Source: Methylobacterium cerastii (lineage in GTDB: Bacteria > Pseudomonadota > Alphaproteobacteria > Rhizobiales > Beijerinckiaceae). From it: 64,000 nt of DNA. This document shows, piece after piece, positions 40,537 through 49,684 of the stretch. The stretch spans positions 1 to 64,000 of the forward strand of contig NZ_BPQG01000051.1 of the NCBI RefSeq assembly GCF_022179125.1, written 5' to 3'. The notes under the pieces were generated by a model that was given only the letters and a program-made list of their open reading frames with translations, did not search any database and was not told the origin of the DNA. Position 1 is the stretch's first letter. Every line of letters starts with the position of its first letter. Position numbers and translations under genes: made by a program.

Positions 40537-41438
40537 TCCCGCCCATCGTGTTCCATCCGGCCTACGAGGCGATCCTCCCGGCCGGGCACCGCTTCCCGAT
40601 GCGCAAGTACGGGCGGCTTGCCGAGGTCCTGATGGAGCGCGGGCTGGCGCCGCGCGGGTTCACGACGCCGGAGCCGGCCTCGCCCGACCTCCTACGGTTC
40701 GCCCACGACGCGTCCTACGTCGAAGCCGTGCTCGGGCTCGCGGTGCCGCGGGCGATCGAGCGGGCGATCGGCCTGCCCGTGGACGAGAGCGTGGTCCGAC
40801 GCTCGCGCGCCTCCGTCGGCGGCACGCTGCTCGCCGCGCGCCTCGCCCTGGTGCAGGGACTCGCCGGCAGCGCCGCCGGCGGCAGCCACCACGCCCGGCG
40901 CGAGCAGGGGGCGGGATTCTGCGTGTTCAACGACGTGGCGGTCGCGGCCCGCGCGCTGCAGGCCGAGGGTGCGATCCGTCGGGCGCTCGTGGTCGATTGC
41001 GACGTGCACCAGGGCGACGGTACCGCCGACTGCCTCGCCCGCTCACCAGACCTGTTCACGCTGTCGATCCATTGCGAGAAGAACTATCCGACCGCCAAGA
41101 TCGCCGGCGACCTCGACGTCGGCCTGCCCGACGGGCTCGACGATGCCGGCTACCTCGCCGTGCTCGAGGCGCGGCTTCCGCCGTTGCTCGACGCGCTGGC
41201 GCCCGACCTCGTCTTCTACAACGCCGGCGTCGACCCGCACCGGGACGACCGCCTCGGGCGTCTCGCGCTCACCGACGACGGGCTGCTGGCGCGCGACCGC
41301 TACGTCGTCGGGCAGGCGCGGGCGCGGGGCATCCCCCTCGTGGCGGTGATCGGCGGCGGCTACACCCACGACGTCGACGCGCTCGCAAACCGCCACGCCC
41401 TGGTGTTCCAGGCGCTCGCCGCCAACGCGCTCTACTGA
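40533..41438 (+). CDS. Histone deacetylase/AcuC family protein
   Basis: A 301-residue zinc hydrolase of the arginase-deacetylase fold. Active-site sequences are GGSHHARREQGAGFCVFND (His-His pair), VVDCDVHQGDGTAD (metal Asp and His) and NAGVDPHRDDRLGRL (second metal Asp), with the GGGYTHD end. Bacterial members deacetylate acetyl-lysine, acetylpolyamines or acetoin-related substrates. The start is a GTG overlapping the oxidoreductase stop, so the two are coupled. It overlaps the tetR stop by seven bases (convergent). Confidence 0.94.
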   Translation: MIPPIVFHPAYEAILPAGHRFPMRKYGRLAEVLMERGLAPRGFTTPEPASPDLLRFAHDASYVEAVLGLAVPRAIERAIGLPVDESVVRRSRASVGGTLLAARLALVQGLAGSAAGGSHHARREQGAGFCVFNDVAVAARALQAEGAIRRALVVDCDVHQGDGTADCLARSPDLFTLSIHCEKNYPTAKIAGDLDVGLPDGLDDAGYLAVLEARLPPLLDALAPDLVFYNAGVDPHRDDRLGRLALTDDGLLARDRYVVGQARARGIPLVAVIGGGYTHDVDALANRHALVFQALAANALY

Positions 41439-42010
41439 GCCTTCGGCAGTGCGCGCGCCTGCGCCTCCAGCGCGTCGAACAGGCGGTCCAGCGGCGCGCC
41501 GTCGATGCGGTGGAAGTCGAGGGACCGGCTCAGCATCAACCCCAGCACCGCGAAGGTCAGCGCCGCCCCCTGGCCCGACCGCGCCTCGGCCGCGCCCATG
41601 GCGGCGAGCAGCTCGCTCAGGAACTGCGAGAACGCCGCCGCCGCGTCGGCGTTGTCGGCCGACGCGATCAGCAGCGAATCGGGAAAGCCGCATTCCTCGG
41701 CGTAGACCTGGCGTGCATGCGCGACCACCGCGAGCGGCAGCGCCGCCGGCCCGTGGGGGGCGGAAGCGAGGCACGCGGCGATGCCGACGCGGATCCGGCC
41801 GACCTTGCGGACGGCCAGAGCGGTCAACAGCGCGTCCTTGGACGCGTAGTGGTGCAGCACCCCGCCCTTGCTCAAGCCGGCTTCCACGGCGACCGCGTCG
41901 ATGGTCAGCGTCCGGGTGCCCGAGCGCCGCAGCAGCGCCTCGGCCGCGTCGAGGATCACCTCGGCGCGGTCCTGCCGGCGGCTGCGCGCCTTGGCCGTCA
42001 CGTCGTCCAT
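41432..42010 (-). CDS. TetR family regulator of the adjacent RND efflux operon
   Basis: A 192-residue regulator. The N-terminal helix-turn-helix (about residues 15-60) includes ILDAAEALLRRSGTRTLTID and EAGLSKGGVLHHYASKDALL; the C-terminal ligand domain is variable, with the TetR_C-type helix LLAAMGAAEARSGQ. The start is the Met before DDVTAKARSRRQ; the longer frame upstream overlaps the efflux gene and has no family match. It is divergent from the first adaptor gene, with a perfect operator-like dyad between, so it is the likely repressor of the pump. Confidence 0.93.
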   Translation of the reverse strand: MDDVTAKARSRRQDRAEVILDAAEALLRRSGTRTLTIDAVAVEAGLSKGGVLHHYASKDALLTALAVRKVGRIRVGIAACLASAPHGPAALPLAVVAHARQVYAEECGFPDSLLIASADNADAAAAFSQFLSELLAAMGAAEARSGQGAALTFAVLGLMLSRSLDFHRIDGAPLDRLFDALEAQARALPKAQ

Positions 42011-42027
42011 CTCCCTACCCCGTAAAA

Positions 42028-42041
42028 ACCGTCTGGACGGT
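42028..42041. promoter_or_regulatory. Probable TetR operator
   Basis: Inverted repeat ACCGTC-TG-GACGGT located 18 bases before the tetR ATG and 57 bases before the adaptor gene start, in the 88-base divergent gap. The ACCG...CGGT ends suit TetR-family operators; binding here would repress both transcripts. Confidence 0.7.
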
Positions 42042-42098
42042 CGGTAAGATAGTGGATAGGTTCGCGCCGCGATAGAGCGTGCGGAGCCGAGGAACGCC

Positions 42099-43223
42099 GT
42101 GAACCGAAGTTTCCCCGTCGTGCTTGTCTCCGCTCTTGCCGCGGCGCTGCTCGCGGCGGCCGCGGCAAGCGCCGAACAAGCCGAACCGCAAGCCGGTGCG
42201 CCGGTCGGCCTCATGGCGCAGACCCTGGTGCGCACCGTGATCGCGACGAAGAGCATGATCGCTTCCGACGCCGTCTTCACCGGCGACGTCCAGGCCCAGG
42301 GGCAGACCAGCGTCTCGTTCCGCACCGCCGGCAAGATCGAGACCCGCCTCGTCGAGGTCGGCGACCACGTCGCCGCCGACCAGGTCCTGGCCCGGCTCGA
42401 TCCGCGCGAGCAGCGCTCGAACCTCGCCAACGCGCAGGCCGCGCTCGCCTCGGCCGAGGCCCTGTCGACGCAGGCCAAGCTCGGGTTCAAGCGCCAGGAG
42501 CAGCTGATGGCCAGCGGCTACACCACGCGGCCCTCCTACGACAACGCCGAGCAGCAGCTGCGCACGACCCAGGCCGCGGTGGATTCGGCCAAGGCGGCGC
42601 TGGGGGCCGCGCAGGAGCAGCTGTCCTACACCGAGCTGCGGTCGGGCGTGGCCGGCGTGGTGCTGAGCCGGTCCCTGGAGGTCGGCCAGGTGGTGCAGGC
42701 GGGGCAGTCGGTCCTGACCCTGGCGCAGGACGGGCCGCGCGACGCGGTCTTCAACGTCTACGAGGCGCTGCTCGCCGCGCCGCCGCAATCGGGAACCGTG
42801 GACGTGACGCTTCAGGGCAACCCGACGGTCACCGCCCTCGGCAGCGTCCGCGAGATCTCGCCCAGCGTCGACCCGGCTTCCGGCACGGTGCGGGTGAAGG
42901 TCGGCCTCAAGGAGACGCCGCCGGCGATGACGCTCGGCGCGGTGGTGATCGGTCGCGGCCGGTTCCAGAGCCATGCGGCGGTCGTGCTGCCGTGGTCGGC
43001 CCTCTACCGCTGGAAGAGCCAGCCCGCCGTGTGGGTGCGCGACCCAAGCGCCGGGACGGTCGCGCCGCGCGTCGTGACCATCGACCGCTACGGCCCCGAC
43101 AGCATCGCCCTGGCGGGCGGCGTCGCGTCCGGCGAGGAGGTCGTCATCGCCGGCATCCAGTTCCTTCGCCCGGGCCAGACCGTGACGGTGGCCGAGCAGG
43201 TCGCGACGGGAGCCGCGAAGTGA
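42099..43223 (+). CDS. RND efflux periplasmic adaptor subunit 1
   Basis: A 374-residue membrane-fusion protein. It has a signal peptide (about 1-26), a lipoyl/barrel-sandwich half (about 60-100; GKIETRLVEVGDHVAADQVL), a helical hairpin (about 100-180; ANAQAALASAEALSTQAKLG and AAVDSAKAALGAAQEQLSY), the second lipoyl half, then a beta-barrel and membrane-proximal domain. It links the inner-membrane pump with an outer-membrane channel. The start is a GTG six bases after GAGGA. A second adaptor gene follows after a 180-base gap holding repeat family B. Confidence 0.94.
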   Translation: MNRSFPVVLVSALAAALLAAAAASAEQAEPQAGAPVGLMAQTLVRTVIATKSMIASDAVFTGDVQAQGQTSVSFRTAGKIETRLVEVGDHVAADQVLARLDPREQRSNLANAQAALASAEALSTQAKLGFKRQEQLMASGYTTRPSYDNAEQQLRTTQAAVDSAKAALGAAQEQLSYTELRSGVAGVVLSRSLEVGQVVQAGQSVLTLAQDGPRDAVFNVYEALLAAPPQSGTVDVTLQGNPTVTALGSVREISPSVDPASGTVRVKVGLKETPPAMTLGAVVIGRGRFQSHAAVVLPWSALYRWKSQPAVWVRDPSAGTVAPRVVTIDRYGPDSIALAGGVASGEEVVIAGIQFLRPGQTVTVAEQVATGAAK

Positions 43224-43263
43224 TGGTGTTTCACCCGATCGCTGACGGTTTCCGCGCGTCGCA

Positions 43264-43374
43264 TCGCGGCCCCCTCTCCCAGGGCGAGAGGGTTGGGGTG
43301 AGGGGCGTGACCTCTCCGGTGAGTTCTCGTCCCTCACCCTGTCCCTCTCCCGCTCGGGAGAGGGGACCCGCGTG
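43264..43374 (+). repeat. Intergenic palindromic repeat, family B, copy 2
   Basis: Nearly the reverse complement of 133-244: CCCCCTCTCCC ... GAGAGGGTTGGGGTGAGGGG at the left and CCCTCTCCCGCTCGGGAGAG at the right, with the shared GTGACCTCTCCGG core. It is inserted between the two adaptor genes of one operon, where it would fold in the mRNA. It ends about 30 bases before the second adaptor start, and an open frame through it is an accident of the repeat. Confidence 0.87.
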
Positions 43375-43405
43375 TCACGCCGCGCCGCAGGTGAAGGATG
43401 GAAGC

Positions 43406-44533
43406 GTGAGGCATTCCGCGTTTCGCGGCATCCAGCTGCCTCTCGTCACCATCCTCGCCGGGACATCGCTGCTCGCACTCGCCGCCTGCAAGCCCGCCGA
43501 GGAGGCGAAGGCGCCGCCGGTGCGGCCGGTGCTGTACGCCGTCGCCAAGCCGATCGAGGCGGTGCGGTTCGGGCCGTTCGCCGGCACGGTCGAGCCGCGC
43601 TACCAGTCGCAGCTCGGATTCCAGGTCGGCGGCCGCGTCGTCGCCCGCGACGTGACCGTTGGCGACCTCGTGAAGAAGGGGCAGCGGCTCGCCGCCCTCG
43701 ACACGGTGGTGCCGCGCTTCGCCATGACCCGCGCCGAAGCCGACGTCGCCGACGCCAAGGCGCAGTCCGAGAACGCCGCCGCCACCGAGGCGCGGACGCG
43801 TCGCCTGATGGAGGGCGGCAACGTCACCCAGGCCCAGCTCGACGGCATGGTGGCCAACCGCGACACGGCGCAGGCGCGCCTGACCCAGGCGCAGGCGAGC
43901 CTGCAGAAGGCCCGCGACCAGATGGGCTACACCGAGCTCCACGCCGACTTCGACGGCGTCGTCACCCAGCGCAACGCCGAGATCGGGCAGGATCTCACCG
44001 CCGGGCAGACGGTGGTGACCGTGGCCCGGCCCGAGGTGCGCGAAGCGGTGGTGGACATCCCCGACGACCTCGTCGCGGCCATGCCCAAGGACGGCCGCTT
44101 CACCGTCGCCCTCCAGAGCGCGCCCACGGTGACGGCGGTCGGCACCGTGCGCGAGACGGCGCCCTTCGCCGATTCGAGCACCCGCACCCGGCGCATCCGG
44201 ATGTCGCTGGAGAACCCGCCGGGCGCCTTCCGGCTCGGCGCGACGATCACCGTCTCGCTGGTGCGCAAGGTCCCGCCGCGCTTCGTCCTGCCCGCCACCG
44301 CCATCCTGAGCGCAGACGGCCGCGACGCGGTCTGGGTCGTCAACGCCGCCGGCGACGCGGCCAAGCGCGTCGCGGTCACGGTGGCCGACCGGAGGGGCGA
44401 CTACGTCGGCGTCGCGAGCGGCCTCTCGGCCGGCGACCGCGTCGTGGTCGCCGGCGTCCACTCCCTCGCCGAGGGCCAGGCGATCCGCCTCGCGGATACG
44501 CCCATCGCCGTTCCCGGCACGCAGGACCTTTGA
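43406..44533 (+). CDS. RND efflux periplasmic adaptor subunit 2 (lipoprotein)
   Basis: A 375-residue membrane-fusion lipoprotein. The signal sequence ends in the lipobox LAAC (LLALAACKPAEE). The lipoyl halves (VGGRVVARDVTVGDLVKKGQ and DFDGVVTQRNAEIGQDL), the hairpin (about 100-165) and the beta-barrel follow, as in AcrA-type adaptors. The start is a GTG seven bases after AGGA; a GTG five codons earlier is possible. Two different adaptors feeding one permease recalls TriAB of the TriABC system. The permease gene begins 39 bases later. Confidence 0.94.
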   Translation: MRHSAFRGIQLPLVTILAGTSLLALAACKPAEEAKAPPVRPVLYAVAKPIEAVRFGPFAGTVEPRYQSQLGFQVGGRVVARDVTVGDLVKKGQRLAALDTVVPRFAMTRAEADVADAKAQSENAAATEARTRRLMEGGNVTQAQLDGMVANRDTAQARLTQAQASLQKARDQMGYTELHADFDGVVTQRNAEIGQDLTAGQTVVTVARPEVREAVVDIPDDLVAAMPKDGRFTVALQSAPTVTAVGTVRETAPFADSSTRTRRIRMSLENPPGAFRLGATITVSLVRKVPPRFVLPATAILSADGRDAVWVVNAAGDAAKRVAVTVADRRGDYVGVASGLSAGDRVVVAGVHSLAEGQAIRLADTPIAVPGTQDL

Positions 44534-44572
44534 TCGTGGGCGGATTTTGAATCGTGGGCAGGATTTCCGATC

Positions 44573-47500
44573 GTGGGTAACTTCAACGCGTCGGAATGGG
44601 CGCTGTCGCACCGCTCGTTCGTGTGGTTCCTCATGGCGATCTGCCTGGTGGCCGGCACGCTCGCCTATCGCGGCCTCGGCCGCGAGGAGGACCCGCCCTT
44701 CGCGATCAAGACGATGGTGGTGCAGGCGGTCTGGCCCGGCGCCACGATCGGCGACACCCTCGAGCAGGTCACCGACCGGATCGAGAAGGAGCTGCAGCAG
44801 GTCGCGACCCTGGACTACGTCCGCAGCTACACCACGCCGGGCAACGCCACGGTGTTCGTGCAGCTGCGCGACACCACGAAGGCGTCCGAGATCCAGCCGT
44901 CGTTCTACCAGGTCCGCAAGCGCCTCGGCGACATCCAGGGCACCTTCCCGCAGGGGATGCAGGGGCCGTTCTTCAACGACGAGTTCGGCGACGTCTACGG
45001 CAACGTCTACGGCTTCACCGCCGACGGCCTGAGCCACCGTCAGCTGCGCGACTACGTCGAGGGCGTGCGCACCGAGATCCTCAAGGTGCCCAACATCGGC
45101 AAGACGCAACTGCTCGGCACGCAGAAGGAAACGATCTTCCTCGACTTCTCCACGCGCAAGCTCGCCGGCTACGGCATCGACATCCAGTCCCTGATCAAGA
45201 CGCTGCAGAGCCAGAACGCGATCTCGCCCTCGGGCGTGGTCCAGGCCGGCCCCGAGCGGGTCTCGGTGCGGGTGAGCGGGCAGTTCTCGTCCGAGACCTC
45301 GCTGGAGACGATCAACCTGCGGATCAACGACCGCTTCTTCCGCCTCTCGGACGTGGCCGAGATCAGCCGCGGCTACGAGGACCCGCCCGCGGCGCTGTTC
45401 CGCGTCGATGGCAAGCCGGCGATCGGTCTCGCCATCGCCATGCGGCCGAACGCCAACCTGCTGCATTTCGGCGAGGACCTGAAGGCGCGGATGCGCCTGA
45501 TCGAGGCCAAGCTGCCGATCGGCGTCGGCATCCACTTGGTCTCCGACCAGCCCCGCATCGTCGAGGAGGCGGTCGGCGGCTTCACCCAGGCGCTCGTCGA
45601 GGCGGTGGTGATCGTGCTCGCGGTGAGTTTCGTCAGCCTAGGCGTGCGCGCCGGCTTGGTGGTCTCGATCTCGATCCCGCTGGTGCTCGCCATCGTCTTC
45701 GTGGTGATGCAGATCATGGGCGTCACGTTGCAGCGCATCTCGCTCGGTGCGCTGATCATCGCGCTGGGCCTGCTGGTCGACGACGCGATGATCACCGTCG
45801 AGATGATGGTGGCGCGGCTCGAGCTCGGCGATTCGCTGAAGAAGGCTGCGACCTTCGCCTACACCTCCACCGCCTTCCCGATGCTGACGGGCACGCTGGT
45901 GACCGTGGCCGGCTTCCTGCCGATCGGCTTCAACGGCTCCTCGGCCGGCGAGTACACCTACTCGCTGTTCGTGGTGATCGCGGCCTCGCTCCTGGTCTCG
46001 TGGGTGGTGGCCGTGCTGTTCGCGCCGCTGATCGGCGTGACATTGCTGCCCAAGACCATGAAGAAGCACAGCCACGAGCCCGGCCGCATGGGGCGCCTGT
46101 TCCTGCGCGTGCTCGTCGCCGCCATGCGCTGGCGCTGGCTCACGGTCGCTGCCTGCGTCGCGCTGCTCGGCCTGTCGATCTTCGGCATGACCTTCGTGCA
46201 GCAGCAGTTCTTCCCGGCCTCCGACCGCACCGAGATCCTGGTCGACTTCACCCTGCCGCAGAACGCCACCATCACCGAGACGCGGGCGCAGATGGACCGG
46301 TTCGAAGCCACGTTGAAGGGCGACCCGGACATCGAGCGCTGGTCGTCCTATGTCGGACAGGGCGCGGTGCGTTTCTACCTGCCGCTCGACCAGCAGCTCG
46401 CCAACAGCTTCTTCGGGCAGGTCGTCGTCGTGACGACGTCGCTGGAGGCGCGCGACCGCCTGTTCCCCAAGCTCGAGGCGCGGACGAAGCGCGACTTCGT
46501 CGGCACCGACGTGTTCGTGAACCCGCTCTCGCTCGGCCCACCGGTGGGACGGCCGATCCAGTACCGCCTCAGCGGGCCGGACCTGCAGGTGGTGCGCGCC
46601 AAGGCGCTGGCGCTCGCCGACATCGTCGCCAAGAGCCCGCATGTCGGCGTGCCGACCTTCGATTGGAACGAGCCCGGCAAGGTGCTGCGGGTCGAGATCC
46701 TGCAGGACAAGGCGCGCCAGCTCGGCGTCACCAGTCAGGACATCGCCGGCATCCTCAACGGCGTCGTCGGCGGCTCCTCGATCACACAGGTGCGGGACTC
46801 GATCTACCTCGTCAACGTCGTCGGCCGGGCGCAGGCGGCGGAGCGGACCTCGCTGGACACCCTACAGAGCCTGCAGGTGAGCCTGGCCAACGGCTCGGTG
46901 GTGCCGCTGCTCGCCTTCGCGCGGATCGGCTTCGACCTGGAGCAGCCGATCGTCTGGCGCCGCGACCGGGTCGCGACGCTCACGGTTCGCGCACCGATCG
47001 TCGACGCGACTCAGCCGCCGACGATCGTGGCGGCGCTCGCCTCCGACATCGCCGCCTTCACGGAGGCGCTGCCCGAGGGTTATGCGCTGGCCACCGGCGG
47101 CGCCGTCGAGGAGGCGGCCAAGGGCCAGGGACCGATCGCGGCGGTGGTGCCGGTGATGCTGCTGACCATGGCGGTGTTCCTGATGATCCAGCTTCAGAGC
47201 GTCCAGAAGCTGTTCCTGGTGTCGAGCGTGGCGCCACTCGGGCTCATCGGCGTCGTCGCGGCGCTCCTGCCCTCGGGCAAGCCGATGGGCTTCGTCGCGA
47301 TCCTCGGCATCCTGGCGCTCATCGGCATCATCATCCGCAACGCGGTGATCCTGGTGAGCCAGATCGAGGAATGCGAGGCCGACGGGCTCGGGCCCTGGGA
47401 CGCGGTGGTGGAGGCGACGCGCCACCGCATGCGCCCGATCCTGCTGACGGCGGCGGCGGCGAGCCTCGGCATGGTGCCGATCGCCCGCGAGGTGTTCTGG

Positions 47501-47638
47501 GGGCCGATGGCCTACGCGATGATCGGCGGCATCATCGCGGCGACTTTCCTAACGCTGTTCTTCCTGCCGGCGCTCTACGTCGGGTGGTACCGGATCCGCC
47601 CGCCGGCCGCGAACGGTCCGAAGCCTAACGCGGCTTGA
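44573..47638 (+). CDS. RND efflux permease
   Basis: A 1021-residue inner-membrane proton/drug antiporter of the AcrB superfamily, with twelve membrane helices in the usual 1+5+1+5 plan and two large periplasmic loops. The proton-relay Asp pair in helix 4 is intact (GLLVDDAMITVEMM). The length and N-terminus (WALSHRSFVWFLM) match TriC-like permeases more than AcrB. The start is a GTG. There is no outer-membrane channel gene in the operon, so a TolC-like protein elsewhere must be used. The 3-prime end overlaps the convergent marR gene by 14 bases. Confidence 0.97.
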   Translation: MGNFNASEWALSHRSFVWFLMAICLVAGTLAYRGLGREEDPPFAIKTMVVQAVWPGATIGDTLEQVTDRIEKELQQVATLDYVRSYTTPGNATVFVQLRDTTKASEIQPSFYQVRKRLGDIQGTFPQGMQGPFFNDEFGDVYGNVYGFTADGLSHRQLRDYVEGVRTEILKVPNIGKTQLLGTQKETIFLDFSTRKLAGYGIDIQSLIKTLQSQNAISPSGVVQAGPERVSVRVSGQFSSETSLETINLRINDRFFRLSDVAEISRGYEDPPAALFRVDGKPAIGLAIAMRPNANLLHFGEDLKARMRLIEAKLPIGVGIHLVSDQPRIVEEAVGGFTQALVEAVVIVLAVSFVSLGVRAGLVVSISIPLVLAIVFVVMQIMGVTLQRISLGALIIALGLLVDDAMITVEMMVARLELGDSLKKAATFAYTSTAFPMLTGTLVTVAGFLPIGFNGSSAGEYTYSLFVVIAASLLVSWVVAVLFAPLIGVTLLPKTMKKHSHEPGRMGRLFLRVLVAAMRWRWLTVAACVALLGLSIFGMTFVQQQFFPASDRTEILVDFTLPQNATITETRAQMDRFEATLKGDPDIERWSSYVGQGAVRFYLPLDQQLANSFFGQVVVVTTSLEARDRLFPKLEARTKRDFVGTDVFVNPLSLGPPVGRPIQYRLSGPDLQVVRAKALALADIVAKSPHVGVPTFDWNEPGKVLRVEILQDKARQLGVTSQDIAGILNGVVGGSSITQVRDSIYLVNVVGRAQAAERTSLDTLQSLQVSLANGSVVPLLAFARIGFDLEQPIVWRRDRVATLTVRAPIVDATQPPTIVAALASDIAAFTEALPEGYALATGGAVEEAAKGQGPIAAVVPVMLLTMAVFLMIQLQSVQKLFLVSSVAPLGLIGVVAALLPSGKPMGFVAILGILALIGIIIRNAVILVSQIEECEADGLGPWDAVVEATRHRMRPILLTAAAASLGMVPIAREVFWGPMAYAMIGGIIAATFLTLFFLPALYVGWYRIRPPAANGPKPNAA

Positions 47639-48203
47639 TCGCCCGCCGCGGCGAGGTCGGCGGTGCGGACTCGATCGGGGCGACCCGCTGCGGCGGGATC
47701 GCCACCGGCGTCGAGAACGCGCCCAGGTTGTCCACCAGCTTCGTCAGCAGGCGGATCGTCTCGGCCACCTCGTCTTCCTTGAGCGCGGCGAGGAAGTTGC
47801 GCTCGCGCTGCAGCGCCACCACGGTGATGCGGTCGTGCAGGTCGAGGCCGGCGGGCGACAGCGCCAGCAGGCGGCGGCGTGCGTCCTCGGCGTCGCCGCG
47901 GATCAACACGAGGCCGCGGCTTTCCATCCAGGCGATGCTGCGGCTCACCACCGCCTTGTCGAGGGCGGACAGCTCGCAGATCCGGTGTGCGGTGATCCAC
48001 GGGTCCGAGGCGAGCCGGTACATGATCCGCCAATCGGTCAGGCCGACGCCGAAATGCTGCCGGTAGAAGATCGACGCGTTGTTGGTCAGCGTGTTGGACA
48101 ACAGGGTCAGCAGCGCCGGCACGTAGACCTTCGGGTCCACCATGGCGCTCGTGCTTCCGTTTACGTCGGGCGTCTCGTCTGCGCCCTCGTTCGATCGACC
48201 CAT
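47625..48203 (-). CDS. MarR family transcriptional regulator
   Basis: A 192-residue winged-helix regulator: the dimerisation helices (VYVPALLTLLSNTLTNNASI), recognition region (TAHRICELSALDKAVVSRSI) and wing (GLVLIRGDAEDARRRLLALS) are all present, followed by a Pro-rich tail. Start: the Met before GRSNEG is used; Met residues three codons upstream (GTG) or 20 codons downstream are alternatives. It is convergent with the RND permease and overlaps it by 14 bases. It may sense an efflux substrate, but no target site was found. Confidence 0.9.
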   Translation of the reverse strand: MGRSNEGADETPDVNGSTSAMVDPKVYVPALLTLLSNTLTNNASIFYRQHFGVGLTDWRIMYRLASDPWITAHRICELSALDKAVVSRSIAWMESRGLVLIRGDAEDARRRLLALSPAGLDLHDRITVVALQRERNFLAALKEDEVAETIRLLTKLVDNLGAFSTPVAIPPQRVAPIESAPPTSPRRAIKPR

Positions 48204-48361
48204 TGGCCACACCCCGCCGGGACTTGTTCACCCGTTCATCGCCACGCGATGCCGGATCGTCCCGGTCGCCGGAATACTTAGACCTGTTCCCGGGCGTTGC
48301 GCACCTGCAACGTGGAAACTTGTCTCCGCCGACACAACCTTATTTGCCGGCGGAAGTTCGC

Positions 48362-49063
48362 TTAAGGCGTGCCGGCGCTGCACAGAGCGGGCGCGAGGGC
48401 GGCGAGCGCGGGGCGATAGGCTGACAAGTGCAAGCCGTCGCGCATCGCGCCGGGCTTGGCGAAGCCCGTGGTCCCGTCTCGGATGGCGGCGAACGGGTCG
48501 GCGAAGCGGCAGCCGAGGCGCGTGCACAGGGCCTTCAGGCGCTCCGAGTAGTCGCCGACCGCCAGCGGGTCGAGGCGTCCGTCGAGCTCGCGCCCGATCG
48601 GCGGAAGCGCGGTGACCACGAGGCGATCCGTCGTGGCCGTCAGCTGCCGGATGATCCGCGTCGCGGCCGCCTCGTAGCGCGCCGCCGCGGCCGGGTCGCG
48701 CGGGTCGTTCTTGGACAGGATGTCGTTGGTGCCGATCGTCAGCACGGCGGCCCGCGGACGCACGGGAAACCGCAGGGTCGCGACGAGGTCGGCGTAGACC
48801 GGTGCGGTGGCGCCGCTGACGCCGCCGTTGACGAGTTCCAGGCCGCAGGGCCGCTGGGCCGGGGCCTGCAGCTCCGCGTGGGAATCGCCGGCCAGGAACA
48901 CGTAGGCCGCCGGCGCCTCGTCGAGATGCGCCTGCACCGCGTAGAGCCGTCCCAGGGCGTAGGCCCGTACGTTGACAGGGGCGGTGGCGAGCATCCGCCC
49001 GACCAGGATGCCGGCGCCGACGAGCAGCACGGCGGTGGCGGCGAGCGCGACCCGGCGCCTCAT
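48362..49063 (-). CDS. GDSL/SGNH-family hydrolase, membrane-anchored or exported
   Basis: A 233-residue protein with an N-terminal hydrophobic segment (VALAATAVLLVGAGILVG) and an SGNH fold: block I FLAGDSHAEL (Ser), block II GGVSG, block III IGTNDILS (Asn) and a C-terminal DGLHLSAY (Asp and His). It is probably an acyl or acetyl esterase acting outside the cytoplasm. The start ATG overlaps the trmO stop by four bases (ATGA). Confidence 0.87.
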   Translation of the reverse strand: MRRRVALAATAVLLVGAGILVGRMLATAPVNVRAYALGRLYAVQAHLDEAPAAYVFLAGDSHAELQAPAQRPCGLELVNGGVSGATAPVYADLVATLRFPVRPRAAVLTIGTNDILSKNDPRDPAAAARYEAAATRIIRQLTATTDRLVVTALPPIGRELDGRLDPLAVGDYSERLKALCTRLGCRFADPFAAIRDGTTGFAKPGAMRDGLHLSAYRPALAALAPALCSAGTP

Positions 49064-49566
49064 GCGCGGACGGTCCCGGCTCGGTCGACCGTGGCCCCGG
49101 GCCGGGAATCGGTGGTGGCGTAGTAGGGCTTGATGTCGAGGAGCGGCGTGCCGTCGAGGCAATCGAGCCCGCGTACCGTCAACGTCGCGCCATCGCGCCC
49201 TAGCAACTCCACCACAGAGAGCGCGATCGGGTTGGGGCGCGCCGGCGAGCGCAGCGAGAACGTGCCGCGGCTCCCGTTCGCGTGGCGCGGGCGCTGGACG
49301 AGGAGGCCGCGCTCGGCCCGGTCCATCCAGTAGAGCAGGATCAGATGGCTCGCGCCCTCGACGTTCCGGAGGCCCGCGGCGTAAACCGGATCGACCTCGA
49401 CGGTGCAGGCCGCGTCGGTCTGCAGCCCGTTCTTCGGGCACTGCCCGCGGATGGTCCACGGCGTGCGGATACGGCCGATGAAGTGCACGCCGGCATCGGC
49501 CTGCTCGGGGAGGGCGATTGCCTCCTCGCCCTCGCGGCGCGCGAAATCGTTGCTGTCAGCGTCCAT
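49060..49566 (-). CDS. trmO: tRNA (N6-threonylcarbamoyladenosine(37)-N6)-methyltransferase TrmO
   Basis: A 168-residue SAM-dependent enzyme of the TsaA/YaeB family that methylates ct6A/t6A at position 37 of tRNAs reading ACN codons. Typical sequences are FIGRIRTPW, a GQCPKNG motif, GTFSLRSPARPNPIALSVV and DGTPLLDIKPYY. The family's C-terminal extension seen in E. coli is absent, as in short members. The start is the Met before DADSNDFARRE. It is divergent from the AMP nucleosidase gene. Confidence 0.93.
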   Translation of the reverse strand: MDADSNDFARREGEEAIALPEQADAGVHFIGRIRTPWTIRGQCPKNGLQTDAACTVEVDPVYAAGLRNVEGASHLILLYWMDRAERGLLVQRPRHANGSRGTFSLRSPARPNPIALSVVELLGRDGATLTVRGLDCLDGTPLLDIKPYYATTDSRPGATVDRAGTVRA

Positions 49567-49684
49567 GGCGTCCCGACCGGTCCGTCCGGCGGCTTTCCGA
49601 CAAGTCGGCGCGGACCGCAAGCCCCGCCTCGCGCGACCGGGCAGGGGGGTGTAGAGCCGAGACGAAGCAGCAAGGGGATCGCGC

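Noticed and set aside
42992-43405. N-terminal extension of the second adaptor through repeat B
   Set aside because: The frame is open only because of the repeat; the lipoprotein signal sequence and a ribosome site place the start at 43406 (or 43391).
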